Assembly (NCBI GenBank): GCA_030647355.1
Contig: JAUSIS010000008.1
Span: forward strand, 1-49,410
Length of the DNA: 49,410 nt
Source: a bacterium
GTDB taxonomy: Bacteria; Patescibacteriota; UBA1384; VFKW01
Reading direction: 5' to 3'
The notes beneath the pieces were generated by a model. The model searched no databases and had not been told where the DNA came from. It saw only the letters and a list, made by a program, of their open reading frames with translations. Both the position numbers and the translations under genes were made by a program. Shown piece by piece: positions 7,692 through 15,944 of this stretch (its first letter is position 1; every line of letters begins with the position of its first letter).

Positions 7692-9599
7692 ATGACAAGT
7701 CGTGAAATAAGAGAAAAATTTATTACGTTTTTTCAAAAGGAGGGGCATCGTGAAATGCCTCCTTCTTCTTTAATTTCCGATGATCCGACAACCCTTTTTA
7801 CTACTGCCGGTATGCAGCGATTCAAGCGTCATTATGTTAATCCGGAAGAGGCGCCGGCCAGTCGCCTCGTTACTATTCAACCCTGTTTCCGCACCTCTGA
7901 TATTGAGGAAGTAGGGGATAGCACCCATCTGACATTTTTTGAAATGCTTGGCAATTTTTCTTTCGGCTACCCTACTCTCCCCTCTTCGTACTTCAAAAAA
8001 GAGGCGATCGATTTTGCCTGGCGCTTTTTAACTGAAGAATTAAAAATTGATAAATCTCGCATCTACGCCACCTATTTTCAAGGCGATAATATGGTTGACG
8101 AAGATCATGAATCCAAGCAAATTCTGGAAACGTATTTAGAAAAGGGCTTAACCAAAATAGTAGCACAGGGCTTTGAAGACAATTTCTGGTCATTAGGCAC
8201 AGAAGGTTCTCCCGGTGGCCCAACAGTTGAATTCTATGTTTCACCTCGAGCGAATAAACGTGGCGATGAGTCGAGGGGGGATGGTGTTGAGGTTTGGAAT
8301 TTGGTCTTTAATGAATATATTTTCAAAAAAGGTAATTATCAACCCTCTAAACATAAGGGTGTTGATACGGGCATGGGCTTGGAACGTCTCGCCGTAATGA
8401 TGCAGGATAAAGACGATGTGTTCCAAACAGATCTCTTTACCCCAATAATTGCAAAAATTGAAGAACTGACTGGTAAAAAATATCAAGACAATACCAAAGC
8501 GTTTCGGATCATTGTCGACCACTTACGCTCTTCTTGCTTTCTTCTTGCGGAAGACATGACGCCATCCAATATTGGTCAAGGATATATATTAAGAAGATTA
8601 ATTAGAAGAGCAATAAGATATGGCTGGATGCTTGACTTAAAAAAAAGGGATCAACAACAAATCCTAAACTCCATCCTCTTGCAGTATAATGATATTTACT
8701 CTGCCTTGAAGCAAGAACAAAAGATAACACAATCCTTTCTAGAAGAAGAGAAAAAATTCCAACAAACTATCCAAATAGGTCTAAAAAAAGCAGCTTTCAT
8801 CTTGGAAAAGAAAAAACCTCTACCGGATGATATCTACGCAAAAATCATGCAGCTTCCAAAGAGAGAAGAAACTTTGCATCGTCTCCACATTGCAGAGCCA
8901 TCAGATGAGCTTGATCCTGAATTGCAAAAAATCGGTATCCAAATCACTAACCGCGAATTTCACAATGCCTTTATAACGGGCGAAGAAGCCTTTAATTTAT
9001 TTCAAACCTATGGCTTTCCGATCGAAATAATAACTGAATTGGCGCAAGAAAAGCGTCTATTCGTGGGTGTTACCGCTTTCCAAAAAGAATTAAAAAAACA
9101 TCAGGAAGTTTCTCGTGTTGGCGCCGGTATGTTCAAGGGTGGCCTTCAGGAAACTGGGGAGCAAGAAGTAAAATACCATACTGCCACGCACCTACTACAT
9201 GCTGCGCTTAGAGAAGTTTTGGGTGAACATGTTCAGCAAAAAGGTTCCAATATCACCGCCGAGCGTCTTCGTTTTGATTTTTCTCATCCCGAAAAAATGA
9301 CCCTCGAGCAAATCAAAAAAGTTGAAGGCTTGGTAAACGAAAAAATTAAAGATGATCTGGCAGTTCGTAAAGAAGAAATGACTCTGGAAGAAGCCAAAAA
9401 GAGGGGAGCTTTAGCATTTTTCACCCAAAAATACGGCGATAAGGTTTGTGTATATACTATAAGCGATGAAAAACCCTACTCCATGGAAGTATGCGGCGGT
9501 CCCCACGTTGAACGCACTGGCAAATTAGGTCATTTTAAAATTACCAAAGAAGAAGCATCTTCCGCTGGCATCCGCCGCATTAAAGCGGTTTTGGAGTAA
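7692..9599 (+). CDS. alaS: Alanyl-tRNA synthetase lacking the C-terminal C-Ala domain
   Basis: 635 residues, whereas bacterial AlaRS is usually about 870. The class II catalytic core (residues 1-240; TTAGMQRFKRHY, FFEMLGNFSFG, GMGLERLA) and the tRNA-binding helical part are present. The editing domain that clears Ser/Gly-tRNA is also present, with HTATH near 497-501 and CGGPH near 601-605. The protein ends right after the conserved SSAGIRRIKA strand, so the C-Ala/DHHA1 module is absent. The Shine-Dalgarno GGGAGG lies within the preceding gene. A diverged copy of the final 12 codons is found again 740 bases downstream (10342-10377), beyond the next gene. Confidence 0.95.
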   Translation: MTSREIREKFITFFQKEGHREMPPSSLISDDPTTLFTTAGMQRFKRHYVNPEEAPASRLVTIQPCFRTSDIEEVGDSTHLTFFEMLGNFSFGYPTLPSSYFKKEAIDFAWRFLTEELKIDKSRIYATYFQGDNMVDEDHESKQILETYLEKGLTKIVAQGFEDNFWSLGTEGSPGGPTVEFYVSPRANKRGDESRGDGVEVWNLVFNEYIFKKGNYQPSKHKGVDTGMGLERLAVMMQDKDDVFQTDLFTPIIAKIEELTGKKYQDNTKAFRIIVDHLRSSCFLLAEDMTPSNIGQGYILRRLIRRAIRYGWMLDLKKRDQQQILNSILLQYNDIYSALKQEQKITQSFLEEEKKFQQTIQIGLKKAAFILEKKKPLPDDIYAKIMQLPKREETLHRLHIAEPSDELDPELQKIGIQITNREFHNAFITGEEAFNLFQTYGFPIEIITELAQEKRLFVGVTAFQKELKKHQEVSRVGAGMFKGGLQETGEQEVKYHTATHLLHAALREVLGEHVQQKGSNITAERLRFDFSHPEKMTLEQIKKVEGLVNEKIKDDLAVRKEEMTLEEAKKRGALAFFTQKYGDKVCVYTISDEKPYSMEVCGGPHVERTGKLGHFKITKEEASSAGIRRIKAVLE

Positions 9600-9603
9600 A
9601 TAT

Positions 9604-10330
9604 ATGGAAGGAATATATAATATCGTCTTTATATTTTTAGTCATTTGTATTGGCCTCATGGCTATTCTAGTAATATTCTTTCGTCAGTTTCCCAGCCTAA
9701 TTTCCGAGCCTTTAATTCGAGCATTCCAAACTCAAAAGAAGACAAAAAGCAAAGACGAATTGGCCAAAGAAGCTATAGGTAAAAAATTCGTCGCCAATTA
9801 CTACGGCTTTCTAGTACCACCAGAAAAAATTGGCTCACTACAAAAAAAACTTATTACATTCAGGAAAAAGCGTCCGCCGCTCCAATCGTTCCTAATTCAA
9901 GTTTTGATATATCTTCTTATCACCTACATTCTCATTCCTGAATTAGATCTGCCAATAATTAATCATCTCGCTCTAATTGGATTCACTCTTCTATCTGTCC
10001 CCCAATTATTTTGGAGGTATAAATATCAAATAGATGAAATGGAAATTAAGCAAAACAGTATCTCTGCCAAAGCAGGAGATAATCAATTTGAGGTCGCATC
10101 GGCTGATTTTCAAGTTACTTTAGTTAATGGACTTAAAAAAAAACGGTCCACTATATATAACCAATGTAAATGGAACGACATATGGCTTTTTTACAACCCA
10201 AGAATTAGACGAATATATGTCACAATTACCGGGTTTCAGAAATGAAACTAAAAAAGCCTTAATTATCCAATCAATCTTTTTCCTGTTAGGAATAGCCATA
10301 TTTGCACTTGGAATCATAATGGAAATGTAG
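9604..10330 (+). pseudogene. Inserted membrane protein gene with a frameshift at a run of nine A
   Basis: The first frame (9604-10245) gives an N-terminal membrane helix, a cytoplasmic loop, two central hydrophobic segments (about residues 97-134) and a soluble part. After the A9 run at 10135-10143 it continues as basic, unconvincing sequence. The +1 frame from the same point reads KKNGPLYITNVNGTTYGFFT and ends with a clear C-terminal membrane helix and stop at 10330. With eight A the two halves join cleanly, giving about 241 residues. This is therefore a recent indel, a read error or a slippage-dependent gene. I do not recognise the family. It sits between alaS and a second alaS 3' end, so it looks inserted. 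Confidence 0.65.
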
Positions 10331-10341
10331 AGCATTTATAC

Positions 10342-10377
10342 GCTGGCGTCCGTCGTATCAAAGCAGCACTCAAATAA
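10342..10377 (+). repeat. Orphan second copy of the alaS 3' end
   Basis: The 12 codons AGVRRIKAALK-stop match the alaS end AGIRRIKAVLE-stop (9564-9599) at 25 of 36 bases, with most differences at third positions. No start or domain precedes it, so it is a remnant rather than a gene. Confidence 0.8.
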
Positions 10378-10404
10378 AAAAAAGCGAAACCGAAGTCTCG
10401 CTTT
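10374..10404 (-). terminator. Terminator of the minus-strand orphan gene
   Basis: Read on the minus strand, AAAGCGAGAC, loop TTCG and GTTTCGCTTT form a 10-bp stem (one G-T pair) followed by a run of T. It can also act weakly on the plus strand against read-through from alaS. Confidence 0.85.
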
Positions 10405-10419
10405 ATAAATGGATTCGGG

Positions 10420-11202
10420 CTAACCCGTGGGTTGCATAGCGAATGAGCCTGTCGCGATTACTGCCTGTGCGTACGAGGCATCCCGCTGAACTTCGCCGAG
10501 GGTCACTCGATTCTCAGCGAAGCAGGTTCTGAACCGCTCCCTGATCTCAGGTTCCAGTTCACTAAGTGCCCATCCCATCTCGTAGGCGATAGCGACCATC
10601 AGCTCGCTTTTCTCGTCTGTAGCAAGTATCATCTGTTTGACGATCGGCATACAGGCAAGCTGGCAGAGCTGCTGAGCGTTCGCCTCATCGGCGCCGATAT
10701 GTCTGTAAAGTCCTTGGAGTAGCGATCTCTCATAGCCCAGACTGCTAGAGAAATCGGAGGTCAAGCGCTGCAGGCGGTCGGTCAGATCTATGATTGCCCG
10801 CTGAGTCAGTTGTCCCCTTTCTGCCAGGGATTTCATCCGGTCGAGTATGGCAAATACAACCACGAGTCGGATATATGTACGAACCGCCATTTCATCTACG
10901 ACCGGGATAGCCCCGAATATTGACTCGATAGCCGACCGAACCTTCGGTCCACCTCGCTTCGCCATCTGGGCCAGTAGCTTGTTTTCGGCAAGCTGTTGTA
11001 GCCCTTCCGGTGCTCTCACATCCTGATAGATTTCGAGCCCGGCCACGATGGTTTCCCTGTTCTCCTCTAGAAAGTCGGAGGGTTGGGTCAGCACCATGTG
11101 CATCCGAGTGAGGATGCTAGATGACACTTTACCCTCATCCCGTAGCAACTGGACGAGAGCTACGAACACAGACAAGCGTTCAGAAAAACTCCATTTCTTC
11201 AT
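10420..11202 (-). CDS. All-helical orphan protein in a GC-rich cassette
   Basis: 260 residues from the ATG at 11202 (MKKWSFSERLSVFVALVQLL), which lies 7 bases after GGAGGG. An ATG at 11208 touches the Shine-Dalgarno and the longer frame has none, so both are less likely. The sequence is almost wholly predicted helix with no signal peptide or membrane span. I recognise no family or catalytic motif. The helical pattern (ALVQLLRDEGK, RTYIRLVVVFAILDRMKSLA, ELMVAIAYEMGWAL) would suit a helical-bundle or repeat scaffold. Composition differs from the flanking core genes (10501-10560: 33 G/C of 60). It has its own consensus promoter and terminator and interrupts the plus-strand gene series. Confidence 0.75.
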   Translation of the reverse strand: MKKWSFSERLSVFVALVQLLRDEGKVSSSILTRMHMVLTQPSDFLEENRETIVAGLEIYQDVRAPEGLQQLAENKLLAQMAKRGGPKVRSAIESIFGAIPVVDEMAVRTYIRLVVVFAILDRMKSLAERGQLTQRAIIDLTDRLQRLTSDFSSSLGYERSLLQGLYRHIGADEANAQQLCQLACMPIVKQMILATDEKSELMVAIAYEMGWALSELEPEIRERFRTCFAENRVTLGEVQRDASYAQAVIATGSFAMQPTG

Positions 11203-11233
11203 ATCCATCCCTCCAGAAGTATTCAGTATGAAT

Positions 11234-11262
11234 AGTATAGCCCAACAACAAGCCAATGTCAA
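11234..11262 (-). promoter_or_regulatory. Consensus sigma70 promoter of the minus-strand orphan
   Basis: On the minus strand: TTGACA (11257-11262), a 17-base spacer, then TATACT (11234-11239), about 35 bases upstream of the chosen start. Confidence 0.75.
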
Positions 11263-11332
11263 CCATATACCCACTGGCTACTTGCAAGGTCCGAACCAAC
11301 ATGATAACCTATATAAGAGGGGTAGAACCAAC

Positions 11333-12589
11333 ATGGGAATTTTTGATATATTTACTAAAAAAACAAACACTGATGATTATGCCATTTCTCTAGATATAGG
11401 CACTGAATTTGTCAAAACAATAATTTTTCAAGTTAAAGACGGCAAGGGATATGTTAAGGGTGTTGGAAAACAGCGACAAAAATTGTCCGACATGCAAGGC
11501 GGTACAGTAACCGATATCCAGGGAGTAATCAGAAACTGCGAAGCCGCAATTTCTCGCGCCGCCGAACAAGCAGGCGCCCTGCCTCAACAAGTTGTCATCG
11601 GGATAGCCGGTGAATTGGTTAAGGGAGCAACAACCACCGTCCGCTATACTCGCGATAACCCGAAGTTAAAAATTGAACTTCCGGAACTAAAAGAAATAAT
11701 CAACCGAGTACAGCGCCGGGCATTTGAAAGAGCTCGAGAAATTCTCGCTTGGGAAACCGGTCATGAAGAAGTTGATGTTCGGCTGGTCAATGCCGCTATC
11801 GTTGATGTGTTAATTGATGGATATAAAGTAACAAATCCCATTGGCTTTCAGGGCAAAGAGTTGCAAATTGGCATTTACAACTGTTTTGCTCCGATTGTTC
11901 ATTTGGGGGCGCTACAGACCATTGCTGAAGAATTAAAATTAGATTTAATTTCTGTCACCGCCGAACCTTATGCGGTAGCTCGTTGTATGGGGAGCGAAGA
12001 ATCAACTGAATTTTCCGCTATTTTTTTGGACATCGGCGGCGGTACAACAGATATTGCTGTCGTCCGAAATGGCGGTGTTGAAGGTACAAAAATGTTTGCC
12101 CTCGGCGGACGGGCATTTACTAAACGCATTGCTACAGTAACTGGAGAAAACTTTCCCGAAGCCGAGAAATTGAAACTCTCCTATTCTGCCGGCGATGCCG
12201 ATAAAGAAGATAAAGAACTGATTAAGCGAGCCCTCGAAACAGATTGTGAGGTCTGGCTTTCTGGTGTAGAATTAACATTGGGAGAATTCTCAAATGTTGA
12301 TCTCCTGCCTTCTAGAATTTTTATTTGTGGTGGGGGAAGTAATCTTCCTGAAATTGCCAAAAGTTTAAAAACTGATGATTGGCTAAAAACCCTACCTTTT
12401 GCCAGAAAACCGGTAGTTCATCATTTAAAACCGAAAGATGTCACTAATATTATTGACGAAACAGGTGAACTTCAGGACCCTTCAGATGTTACCCCTATGG
12501 CATTGGCTAATGTTGCTTTGGATTTAGTCGGCGAAGAAACCGTGATGGAAAGTATTCTAGGCCGCGTTGTCCAATCACTGCGCAATTGA
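11333..12589 (+). CDS. FtsA/PilM-type actin-like ATPase
   Basis: 418 residues from MGIFDIFTKKTNTDDYAISL. The open frame extends upstream, but that part runs antisense to the minus-strand cassette and its promoter, so this ATG is preferred (AGAGGGG upstream, rather far). Actin-fold signatures: phosphate-1 loop LDIGTEFVK (about 19-27), phosphate-2 loop LDIGGGTTDIAV (about 231-242) and the adenosine motif ICGGGSNLPEI. The inserted 1C-like region and the GGRAFTKRI helix after phosphate-2 fit FtsA/PilM rather than MreB or DnaK. FtsA tethers FtsZ to the membrane; PilM organises type IV pilus assembly. No FtsZ or PilN/O gene adjoins it, and no C-terminal amphipathic helix is obvious, so the choice stays open. 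It precedes a large membrane protein and may work with it. Confidence 0.85.
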   Translation: MGIFDIFTKKTNTDDYAISLDIGTEFVKTIIFQVKDGKGYVKGVGKQRQKLSDMQGGTVTDIQGVIRNCEAAISRAAEQAGALPQQVVIGIAGELVKGATTTVRYTRDNPKLKIELPELKEIINRVQRRAFERAREILAWETGHEEVDVRLVNAAIVDVLIDGYKVTNPIGFQGKELQIGIYNCFAPIVHLGALQTIAEELKLDLISVTAEPYAVARCMGSEESTEFSAIFLDIGGGTTDIAVVRNGGVEGTKMFALGGRAFTKRIATVTGENFPEAEKLKLSYSAGDADKEDKELIKRALETDCEVWLSGVELTLGEFSNVDLLPSRIFICGGGSNLPEIAKSLKTDDWLKTLPFARKPVVHHLKPKDVTNIIDETGELQDPSDVTPMALANVALDLVGEETVMESILGRVVQSLRN

Positions 12590-12638
12590 GTTTTATATAA
12601 ACAGAGTATTAAGATAGCTAAATTGTTAAAGGAAATTT

Positions 12639-14420
12639 ATGGATTCAGTGATTTATTTAGAGCCAGACGAAGAGATCACTTCTGTAATTGAGAAACTAAA
12701 GCGTTCCAAGTCGCCCATTGTTGGTATTGTCGCCCCCAGAAACGCTGTACTTCTACAAAGCGTTGTCAATCTAAAATTATTAAAACGCCAAGCTGCCACA
12801 TTAAAAAAAGAAATGGCCTTAGTTACTGCTGATAAAATTGGGCAAAATCTGGCTTTACGCACTGGAATCACCGTTTATGCCAACGTTCACGATACCGAAC
12901 CCCTGGAACCTCTTACTGCCCCTAAACCGGATAGTATAGTGGAAGATGACTTAGCGCCTGCAATACCCATCTCACCGAGCGGAGCTTTCAAGGTCCATCG
13001 CTATGATGAGAGATCTGATATTGTTGACGCTAAGTCTGCTGAACAACTAAATGAGGATGAAAACATTGCGGATTTCTCCTCCCACCCCATAGAACAAAGC
13101 GATCCCCAGCAGTCAGAGAGCGAACCGGAAATTCCTGATGAAAAATCAGAAGACAAACCAGAGACTGAAAAAGAACATAAACCCACCCAAAAAGATGAGA
13201 TACGTTCCGACCCGGCTATCCAAAAAACACATATCAAGAGCAATTATTTGAAAATCGTCCCTGTGCTGGTTGCAGCGCTGATAATTATCGTGGTAGTTGG
13301 TTATCTAGCCCTATCGTCCGTTTCAAAAGCTACTGTCAAAATAGTCGTTTCTGCTGAACCCATCAAGCAGGAGCTTGAAGTTACAGTAACCAAAGACCGC
13401 ACCCAGATTGACGCGGTCAACAACCTTATACCGGGGCGCCTGATTGAATCTATTCAACAAAATAGCCAAAAATATGATGCCAGTGGAAAAAAAGATATTG
13501 GCGAAAAAACTACTGGTAAAATTACACTTTACAACGCTTATAGCTATACCTCAACTATTACTATTGCCAAGGGAACTAAAGTCACGTCCGGGGACAAGAA
13601 TTATTATACTCAAGCCAGTGCCACAATTCCCAAAGCTACGCCTGGCATAGGGATCGATCAAGACGGTCAGCCAATAATAATACCCGATCCCCCTGGTTCA
13701 GTTGAAGTTGATATACTCGCATCAAGCTCAGGCGCTGGATATAACATACAACCATCCAAATTTACTATATCAGGATATTCGGCGAGTAAAGTCTATGGTG
13801 AGAACAAAACAGCCCTCGCTGGAGGTTCGACAAAAGAAGTTACCATCATCACCCAAGCCGATATCGATAAAGCAACCTCCGATATCACCAAAAGTTTATA
13901 CGCTAAAGCTTTAACCGATTTGAAAACCAAATCAGGACAAGCCACTTTCTTGCAAGAGGCACTTAAAAATGAAATTGTTGAAACAAGTTCTAATACTGAA
14001 GTTGGGACAGAGGCTAGTGATTTCACATTTACTGCTAAAACCAAATCCAGCATCCTTATATTTGATAATGGGAAACTAAACGACCTAATAACCCAGGATT
14101 TAACCTCGAAGATTTCCAAAGATCAATCACTCCTGACTACTGATACCAAAAATCTAAAGATAATAGTTATCTCGTCCGACCCCCAAGCCGGTTTAATGAA
14201 AATATCTTTAACTGCCTCCGGAAAAATAGTTCCTAAAATTGATGAATCAAAAATTAAAGCTGACCTAGCCGGGAAAACACGATCTCAAGTGGAATCATAT
14301 TTTCAAGACACCCCTGACATAAAAATGATTGATATAAAACTTAATCCTCCATGGTGGCTAAAGAAAATGCCTAAAACTATTGAAAAAATCAATGTTGACA
14401 TAAGTACCAAAAATAAATAA
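12639..14420 (+). CDS. Baseplate-J-like bitopic membrane protein
   Basis: 593 residues in three parts. Residues 1-90 form an alpha/beta domain (VIYLEPDEEITSVIEKLKRS, IVGIVAPRNAVLLQSVVNLK). A long acidic, low-complexity linker (about 95-200) follows. One membrane helix (about 203-228) leads to an extracytoplasmic part of about 360 residues. The outer part has beta-sandwich features seen in CPR proteins annotated as baseplate J/gp47 family (GKITLYNAYSYTSTITIAKG, then SGAGYNIQPSKF). Phage J proteins build contractile baseplates; in CPR the role is unknown and a cell-surface structure is an inference. It starts 50 bases after the FtsA/PilM-like gene, suggesting one operon and perhaps one complex. 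A strong Shine-Dalgarno is AAAGGAAA. Confidence 0.75.
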   Translation: MDSVIYLEPDEEITSVIEKLKRSKSPIVGIVAPRNAVLLQSVVNLKLLKRQAATLKKEMALVTADKIGQNLALRTGITVYANVHDTEPLEPLTAPKPDSIVEDDLAPAIPISPSGAFKVHRYDERSDIVDAKSAEQLNEDENIADFSSHPIEQSDPQQSESEPEIPDEKSEDKPETEKEHKPTQKDEIRSDPAIQKTHIKSNYLKIVPVLVAALIIIVVVGYLALSSVSKATVKIVVSAEPIKQELEVTVTKDRTQIDAVNNLIPGRLIESIQQNSQKYDASGKKDIGEKTTGKITLYNAYSYTSTITIAKGTKVTSGDKNYYTQASATIPKATPGIGIDQDGQPIIIPDPPGSVEVDILASSSGAGYNIQPSKFTISGYSASKVYGENKTALAGGSTKEVTIITQADIDKATSDITKSLYAKALTDLKTKSGQATFLQEALKNEIVETSSNTEVGTEASDFTFTAKTKSSILIFDNGKLNDLITQDLTSKISKDQSLLTTDTKNLKIIVISSDPQAGLMKISLTASGKIVPKIDESKIKADLAGKTRSQVESYFQDTPDIKMIDIKLNPPWWLKKMPKTIEKINVDISTKNK

Positions 14421-14542
14421 TTCAAAATCCATAAGATCCAAATGCAAGTCTACCAAAGTATTTTTATTTACCTGAATTTTTTTTTGTGTTATCATAATTT
14501 CTGATCCATATGATTAATATTATATTAATAAAGGTGTAATTT

Positions 14543-14977
14543 ATGAGCTTCTTGGGCTTAGATGTAGGTAAAAAGAGGATTGGAATGGCAATTGGTTCAG
14601 TAATTGCTGAAGAATTTAGTACGCTTACCATCAAAGACCCAGCTAAATCATTTTTAGACGGTAAAATCGGAACTAATCAAGCGGCTCAGCGACTTAGAGA
14701 AATAGTAGAGAGCAATAGAATAGAGAAAATTATCATTGGTAACCCAATTAACCAAGACGATAGCGATACTCAAATGTCTCGAGACATTCAGCTATTTTCC
14801 CAAAAACTAATGAGCTCCCTAGATATTCCAATAGAGATGACTAATGAGTCGCTAACCAGCTACGCAGCCGAGGAAATGCTTAAAGAGGAAGGGCTGTCTA
14901 TTAAAGAAACGAAACTTCGAGTTGATCAAACCGCGGCTAAACTTATCCTTCAGCAATATATTGAAGATCATCCATAA
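14543..14977 (+). CDS. ruvX: Putative pre-16S rRNA nuclease / YqgF family
   Basis: 144 residues of RNase H-like fold. Conserved acids are Asp7 in GLDVGKKRIG, Glu102 in NES and Asp128 in RVDQTAA. The IIGNP block (about 65) is typical. YqgF/RuvX matures the 5' end of 16S rRNA and was first named for similarity to Holliday-junction resolvases. It leads directly into mltG 25 bases later, a common bacterial order. AAAGGTG precedes the ATG. An AT-only dyad (ATTAATA/TATTAAT, 14513-14529) lies just upstream. Confidence 0.93.
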   Translation: MSFLGLDVGKKRIGMAIGSVIAEEFSTLTIKDPAKSFLDGKIGTNQAAQRLREIVESNRIEKIIIGNPINQDDSDTQMSRDIQLFSQKLMSSLDIPIEMTNESLTSYAAEEMLKEEGLSIKETKLRVDQTAAKLILQQYIEDHP

Positions 14978-15002
14978 GAATTATTAATATAAGGAACTGT
15001 AA

Positions 15003-15917
15003 ATGCTTAAGAGAATCATCTTAATAATATTTCTCATTATCATAGGCCTCGCTTTTGGTACGTTAATGTATCTTAAGCAAGCAGTCTACACCCCGCTTAA
15101 TAAGTCCGATAATCATAAGAAACTTTTTGTTGTCCCTCAAAGAACTTCAACCCAAAATCTATCACGCAAACTTAAGGAAACAGGATTAATTAAGTCCCCG
15201 CTTGCATTTGTCATATATAGTAAGATAAAAAGAATAAACCTGCAAGCCGGACAGTATAAGTTTTCACCCTCAATGACTATTGCGACTATTGTAAACGATA
15301 TTTCTACCGGAAAGGTAGTAGAATATAAAGTAACATTTCCCGAAGGATTGAGGATAACCCAAATGGCAGATATTCTTGAATCTCAAGAAGTGGTCAAAAA
15401 ACAGGATTTTCTCAAAGCTGCCCAAGGACAAGAAGGATATCTCTTCCCTGACACCTACAGTTTTTCCAGTGGCATAAGCGCCAATCAAATTGTCAAAATT
15501 ATGAAAGATAACTTCCAGCAAAGAACCTCGGAGGTAAGAATAACCCCTAGAATATTAATTTTAGCCTCTATTGTTGAAAAAGAAATAAGTGCAACTGATG
15601 ACCGTTCCAAAATCGCAGGGGTATATACTAATCGTCTTAATATCAATATGCTTCTACAGGCCGATCCAACAGTCCAGTATGCCAAAGGGACCTGGGATGC
15701 AATCACCCAAAGCGATTACGAAACAGTGATATCACCATATAATACATATCTTAATGCCGGTCTTCCTCCGGGACCGATTTGTAACCCGGGGATAGCTAGT
15801 ATAGAAGCCGCCGCCAATCCCGCTAAGCATGAGTACTTCTACTTTTTTCATAAAAATGGCCAGACAGTATATAGCAAAACATTTATAGAACATCAAAATA
15901 ATCTAGCAAAATATTAA
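15003..15917 (+). CDS. mltG: Endolytic murein transglycosylase MltG
   Basis: 304 residues. An N-terminal membrane anchor (4-24) is followed by a LysM-like subdomain (VVPQRTSTQNLSRKLKETGL) and the YceG catalytic domain. Key blocks are FPEGLRITQMADIL, GYLFPDTYSF, catalytic Glu193 in SIVEKE, LLQADPTVQYA and GLPPGPICNPG. MltG cuts nascent glycan strands and sets their length, working beside PBP2-type synthases. It lies between ruvX and glmS in one run of closely spaced plus-strand genes. Confidence 0.95.
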   Translation: MLKRIILIIFLIIIGLAFGTLMYLKQAVYTPLNKSDNHKKLFVVPQRTSTQNLSRKLKETGLIKSPLAFVIYSKIKRINLQAGQYKFSPSMTIATIVNDISTGKVVEYKVTFPEGLRITQMADILESQEVVKKQDFLKAAQGQEGYLFPDTYSFSSGISANQIVKIMKDNFQQRTSEVRITPRILILASIVEKEISATDDRSKIAGVYTNRLNINMLLQADPTVQYAKGTWDAITQSDYETVISPYNTYLNAGLPPGPICNPGIASIEAAANPAKHEYFYFFHKNGQTVYSKTFIEHQNNLAKY

Positions 15918-15944
15918 TTTAAAAAGGGGATAGAAAGGTATTTT

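Noticed and set aside
11048-11332. Upstream extension of the FtsA/PilM-like gene
   Set aside because: It overlaps the minus-strand cassette gene and its consensus promoter; the protein similarity starts at 11333.
14513-14529. ATTAATA/TATTAAT dyad before ruvX as an operator
   Set aside because: A/T-only dyads are expected often in such AT-rich gaps; nothing else supports it.
15918-15944. glmS ribozyme/riboswitch upstream of glmS
   Set aside because: Only 27 bases separate mltG and glmS.
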